10,355 nucleotides of DNA from Candidatus Colimorpha onthohippi (GTDB taxonomy: Bacteria; Bacteroidota; Bacteroidia; Bacteroidales; P3): assembly GCA_018064565.1 (NCBI GenBank), contig JAGHVA010000026.1:1-10355 (forward strand). Direction: 5' to 3'. The position numbers and the translations under genes are program-made. Below the pieces are notes generated by a model that saw only the letters and a program-made list of their open reading frames with translations, was not told the DNA's origin and ran no database searches. Of this stretch, positions 7,822 to 10,355 are shown piece by piece. Within the stretch, counting starts at the first letter, position 1; every line of letters starts with the position of its first letter.

Positions 7822-10355
7822 ATGAAACAATATATGCTTATACTGACAATGATTGCCGCCACAACAGCTATTGTGGCGCAGTCGCACACGAGCATATATC
7901 ACGATACGATATGTCCAGACACAAGGTTTGTAATTCATGAAAACCGTGTAGATGTGGTAAACGTTACAGACTGGGACAACAGTATCGGATGGACTATCGA
8001 TGGAAGGTGGGGTTTTGGACCCCACGAAACCAACAACCGCTATGTCAGCGACCAAAACTGCCAAGCAGCCGACTGCTACTACCCTGGATGCGAGAGCAAT
8101 TGCACTACCGACAGTTACGGAGGCGTTACCTACTATTACACCAGCGACTGGTGCTTGGCTATGACTTGTACCGAAACACCTCGTGGCCCCTCTGTGTTGC
8201 CGCCTTCGGGCAATGGCACTGCCGCTTTCTGCTCTGTATATCAAGGAGGCACATCTGCCCCCACTTCACAACTTATCTCGCCATTCTACGATATCTACGC
8301 ACCCGAGCAAACCTCTGTATCGTTTCAATATCTATCTGAATCAATCGAAATTGTAGCACAAAATATAACATATTTTAGTACCATCTCGTTCAAATACCGC
8401 AAAGAGGGTTCTACCCAATGGGTTGAGTTGTGGAACAGCGGCGGTGGAGATGTGTCCAACTGGAGCACTTACCAAAACTCGCTGGCTGCACTGCCAGGTA
8501 GTGGCAGATATAGCTTTTGTTTTTCCGTAACGGGCAACGCCTATGTAGCAGCCATTGATAACTTCCATATCATAGGTCTGCAAGCTACCCCAATACCTTC
8601 CGAGGTGTTAAGAGCCACCGAAGGGAGCACAATTACCACTACCGATACAGTACATCTCTCAACAGGCTACGACAGCATAATCTACACCCAATGGTATATA
8701 GCACCCGAAGCCCATACCGAAATACAATCAGAACATTGCGATTCGGTAATGATGGGCGGATATTGGATATACCACACCGACGATTATATCGACAGCACAC
8801 TCACCACCACACATGGCTGCGACAGCATTGTTACCCACCACCTTATCATCCACTTTACATCCGATACACATCAGGTTGACACCAGTGTATGCGAGCAGTT
8901 TACATGGCTCGACAACGGCACGAGTTATACCGAATCAGGAGTGTATCTTAATCACGACACCAACCAATACGGGTGCGACAGTATCGGCGTCTTGAGACTT
9001 GCTGTTTATCACAGTTCACAAATACTCACAACCGACTCGGCATGCAACCAATACACATGGGCATTCAACCGCCAGCAATACACTAACAGCAACACCTACT
9101 ACGATACCCTTACCAACGCAGGAGGATGTGCGGTTTATGGCACGCTGAACCTTACCATCAACCACTGCGCAGTGGTTGACTTCCCCGACAATGTAGATAG
9201 CACCCGCTGTATGATGCTACAAGAGGCATCAAGCTGGAGTATAAGAAACGCATGGTCGTCGGGGGGCGGTGTCAGCAACCACAACACCCCGATGGTGGGC
9301 GACCTCGACGACGACGGTGTGCCTGAGATAGTCTGTTTTAGCAGCAACGGTGAGTACGACAACAACGGCTATATCGACAACCGCATCTTGGTATTTGACG
9401 GTGTGAGCAAACAAATTAAACAGAATATAGCCATGCCTGCCTACGTTACCGCCTATGACGCAAGCGCATACGGTCTGGTAAAGTTAGCCAACCGCAGAGG
9501 TCTTATCGTTGTGGCATGTTGCGATATGTATCTGCGAGCCTTTGATATCCAAAGCAGCAATCCAAATGTGCCGATATGGACATCCGACCAGCCGTACAAC
9601 ACCAACGGCCAATATGCCGTAACGGTCAGCTTTGCTGATTTTATGGGCGATGGCAACACCGAGATAGCCGTATGCAACAAGATTTTTGACGCTCAAACGG
9701 GCACACTCTTAGCCACCGCTACTGGTGGTGCTTGCTCTGGAGCATCGTTTGCTCACTATAGTCATCGTACAGGAAGAATACTCTACACCTCCTCCATTGC
9801 CAATATCCTGGGCGACGACCGGCAAGAACTGATACTCGGCAACGAGATATACGATGTGAATATCGTAAACTACAATGGCACCAACAGCAATAGCCTCACG
9901 CTGGTCAAACGCATATCACCACCCACAGGAGTAGTTGAAGACGGACATGCACAGGTGGCAGATTTTGACCTCGACGGACATCTTGACGTACTGATAACCA
10001 ACAAAAATATCGCAGGTTCAGGTGGCGTAGTGAGTATGTATGTATGGGACGTGTCGCGTAATACCACGTCGCAAGCTGTACAGATACCCTGCAACATGTC
10101 TGGCAAAAGCATCCCGCTGATTGCCGATATCGATGGCGACAACCAGCTGGAAGTAGTTATCCAATGTGCAGCATCTGGCGTGGGAAACAACCGCGTGCGT
10201 ACCTACAAATACAATGCTACCACCAATCAGTTTCAATTCCTATGGGGTTTTCCCGTTGACGAGGACAGCTACTCTAACGGCATGACGGCATTCGACTTCA
10301 ACCTCGACGGCAAGACCGAGATGCTTATCTGCGACCAAAGCCGCATCCGTGTGGT
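7822..10355 (+). CDS. Secreted MAM-like / CDS-repeat / FG-GAP propeller protein (3' end outside window)
   Basis: This frame is open from the ATG at 7822 to the window end (844 codons plus two bases). The start gives MKQYMLILTM..., a signal peptide cut after IVA before Gln20. Residues about 31-252 look like a MAM/jelly-roll domain: a Cys-rich segment (C80, C85, C90, C94, C111, C116), then FKYRKEGSTQWVELW, and AAIDNFHI (244-251), like the closing strand of MAM domains. CDS repeats follow (C306/C333, C357/C385, C408/C436). A propeller starts near 480, with motifs at 494 (DLDDDG), 606 (DFMGDG), 661 (degenerate), 714 (DFDLDG), 769 (DIDGDN) and 825 (DFNLDG). These blades match those of the upstream neighbour in order. 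The missing end should hold one more blade, a CARDB-like region, CDS repeats and a T9SS sorting domain; that is a prediction. Surface binding is the likely role, but the ligand is unknown. Confidence 0.9.
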   Translation, partial: MKQYMLILTMIAATTAIVAQSHTSIYHDTICPDTRFVIHENRVDVVNVTDWDNSIGWTIDGRWGFGPHETNNRYVSDQNCQAADCYYPGCESNCTTDSYGGVTYYYTSDWCLAMTCTETPRGPSVLPPSGNGTAAFCSVYQGGTSAPTSQLISPFYDIYAPEQTSVSFQYLSESIEIVAQNITYFSTISFKYRKEGSTQWVELWNSGGGDVSNWSTYQNSLAALPGSGRYSFCFSVTGNAYVAAIDNFHIIGLQATPIPSEVLRATEGSTITTTDTVHLSTGYDSIIYTQWYIAPEAHTEIQSEHCDSVMMGGYWIYHTDDYIDSTLTTTHGCDSIVTHHLIIHFTSDTHQVDTSVCEQFTWLDNGTSYTESGVYLNHDTNQYGCDSIGVLRLAVYHSSQILTTDSACNQYTWAFNRQQYTNSNTYYDTLTNAGGCAVYGTLNLTINHCAVVDFPDNVDSTRCMMLQEASSWSIRNAWSSGGGVSNHNTPMVGDLDDDGVPEIVCFSSNGEYDNNGYIDNRILVFDGVSKQIKQNIAMPAYVTAYDASAYGLVKLANRRGLIVVACCDMYLRAFDIQSSNPNVPIWTSDQPYNTNGQYAVTVSFADFMGDGNTEIAVCNKIFDAQTGTLLATATGGACSGASFAHYSHRTGRILYTSSIANILGDDRQELILGNEIYDVNIVNYNGTNSNSLTLVKRISPPTGVVEDGHAQVADFDLDGHLDVLITNKNIAGSGGVVSMYVWDVSRNTTSQAVQIPCNMSGKSIPLIADIDGDNQLEVVIQCAASGVGNNRVRTYKYNATTNQFQFLWGFPVDEDSYSNGMTAFDFNLDGKTEMLICDQSRIRV
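8737..9159 (+). repeat. CDS repeats of the second secreted protein
   Basis: Three units have Cys pairs C306/C333, C357/C385 and C408/C436. The closing motif is GCDS in the first two and GCAV in the third. The opening Cys is followed by the expected aromatic-x-W in units 2 (CEQFTW) and 3 (CNQYTW). The repeats link the MAM-like domain to the propeller. Confidence 0.8.
9301..10355 (+). repeat. FG-GAP/VCBS propeller of the second secreted protein (incomplete)
   Basis: Calcium-loop motifs occur at residues 494, 606, 661, 714, 769 and 825. The gap of 112 residues between the first two holds one blade without a DxDGDG loop (around VKLANRRGLIVVACCDMYLRAFD). The motif at 661 reads NILGDDRQEL and lacks the first Asp. 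The propeller runs off the window end. Confidence 0.82.

Noticed and set aside
4272..9159. CRISPR-like regular repeats
   Set aside because: The periodicity is at the protein level (Cys-paired coding repeats) with diverged DNA, not identical direct repeats separated by unique spacers.

Overview
The window looks like chromosomal DNA of a Bacteroidota species, most likely order Bacteroidales. The evidence is a gliding-motility/type B type IX secretion (T9SS) C-terminal domain, arrays of 'CDS...GCDS' repeats typical of that phylum's surface proteins, signal peptides cut before Gln, no clear Shine-Dalgarno sequences in front of the genes, and an Asn/Arg-rich tail on a pseudouridine synthase. I cannot assign genus from the sequence alone.

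All five genes lie on the + strand and are tightly packed, with gaps of 2, 64, 28 and 22 bases, so they may be co-transcribed at least in part. Bases 1-97 are an upstream leader with a small perfect hairpin at the left edge. Bases 98-2569 encode pheT, the phenylalanyl-tRNA synthetase beta chain. Two bases later a GTG-started gene (2572-2976) encodes an unrecognised 134-residue protein built from four tandem repeats of exactly 25 residues. Bases 3041-4150 encode an RluB-family rRNA pseudouridine synthase with a long disordered N-terminal tail. These three form a translation/RNA block.

The rest is a secreted-protein block: two adjacent, paralogous, very large exported proteins. The first (4179-7799, 1206 residues, complete, TTG start) has a signal peptide, Cys-paired 'CDS' repeats interrupted by an Ig-like domain, an eight-motif FG-GAP/VCBS calcium-loop beta-propeller, a CARDB-like region, more CDS repeats and a type B T9SS sorting domain. 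The second (7822 to the window end, no stop reached) has a signal peptide, a different Cys-rich MAM/jelly-roll-like N-terminal domain, CDS repeats and a propeller that matches the first one blade by blade. Both are probably exported through Sec and T9SS and displayed on or released from the cell surface, with adhesion or ligand binding as the likely but unproven role.

The most interesting points are the perfect 25-residue-period protein coupled to pheT, and the tandem propeller pair in which the N-terminal recognition part has been exchanged while the propeller is kept. I see no mobile element, CRISPR array, tRNA or rRNA in the window.
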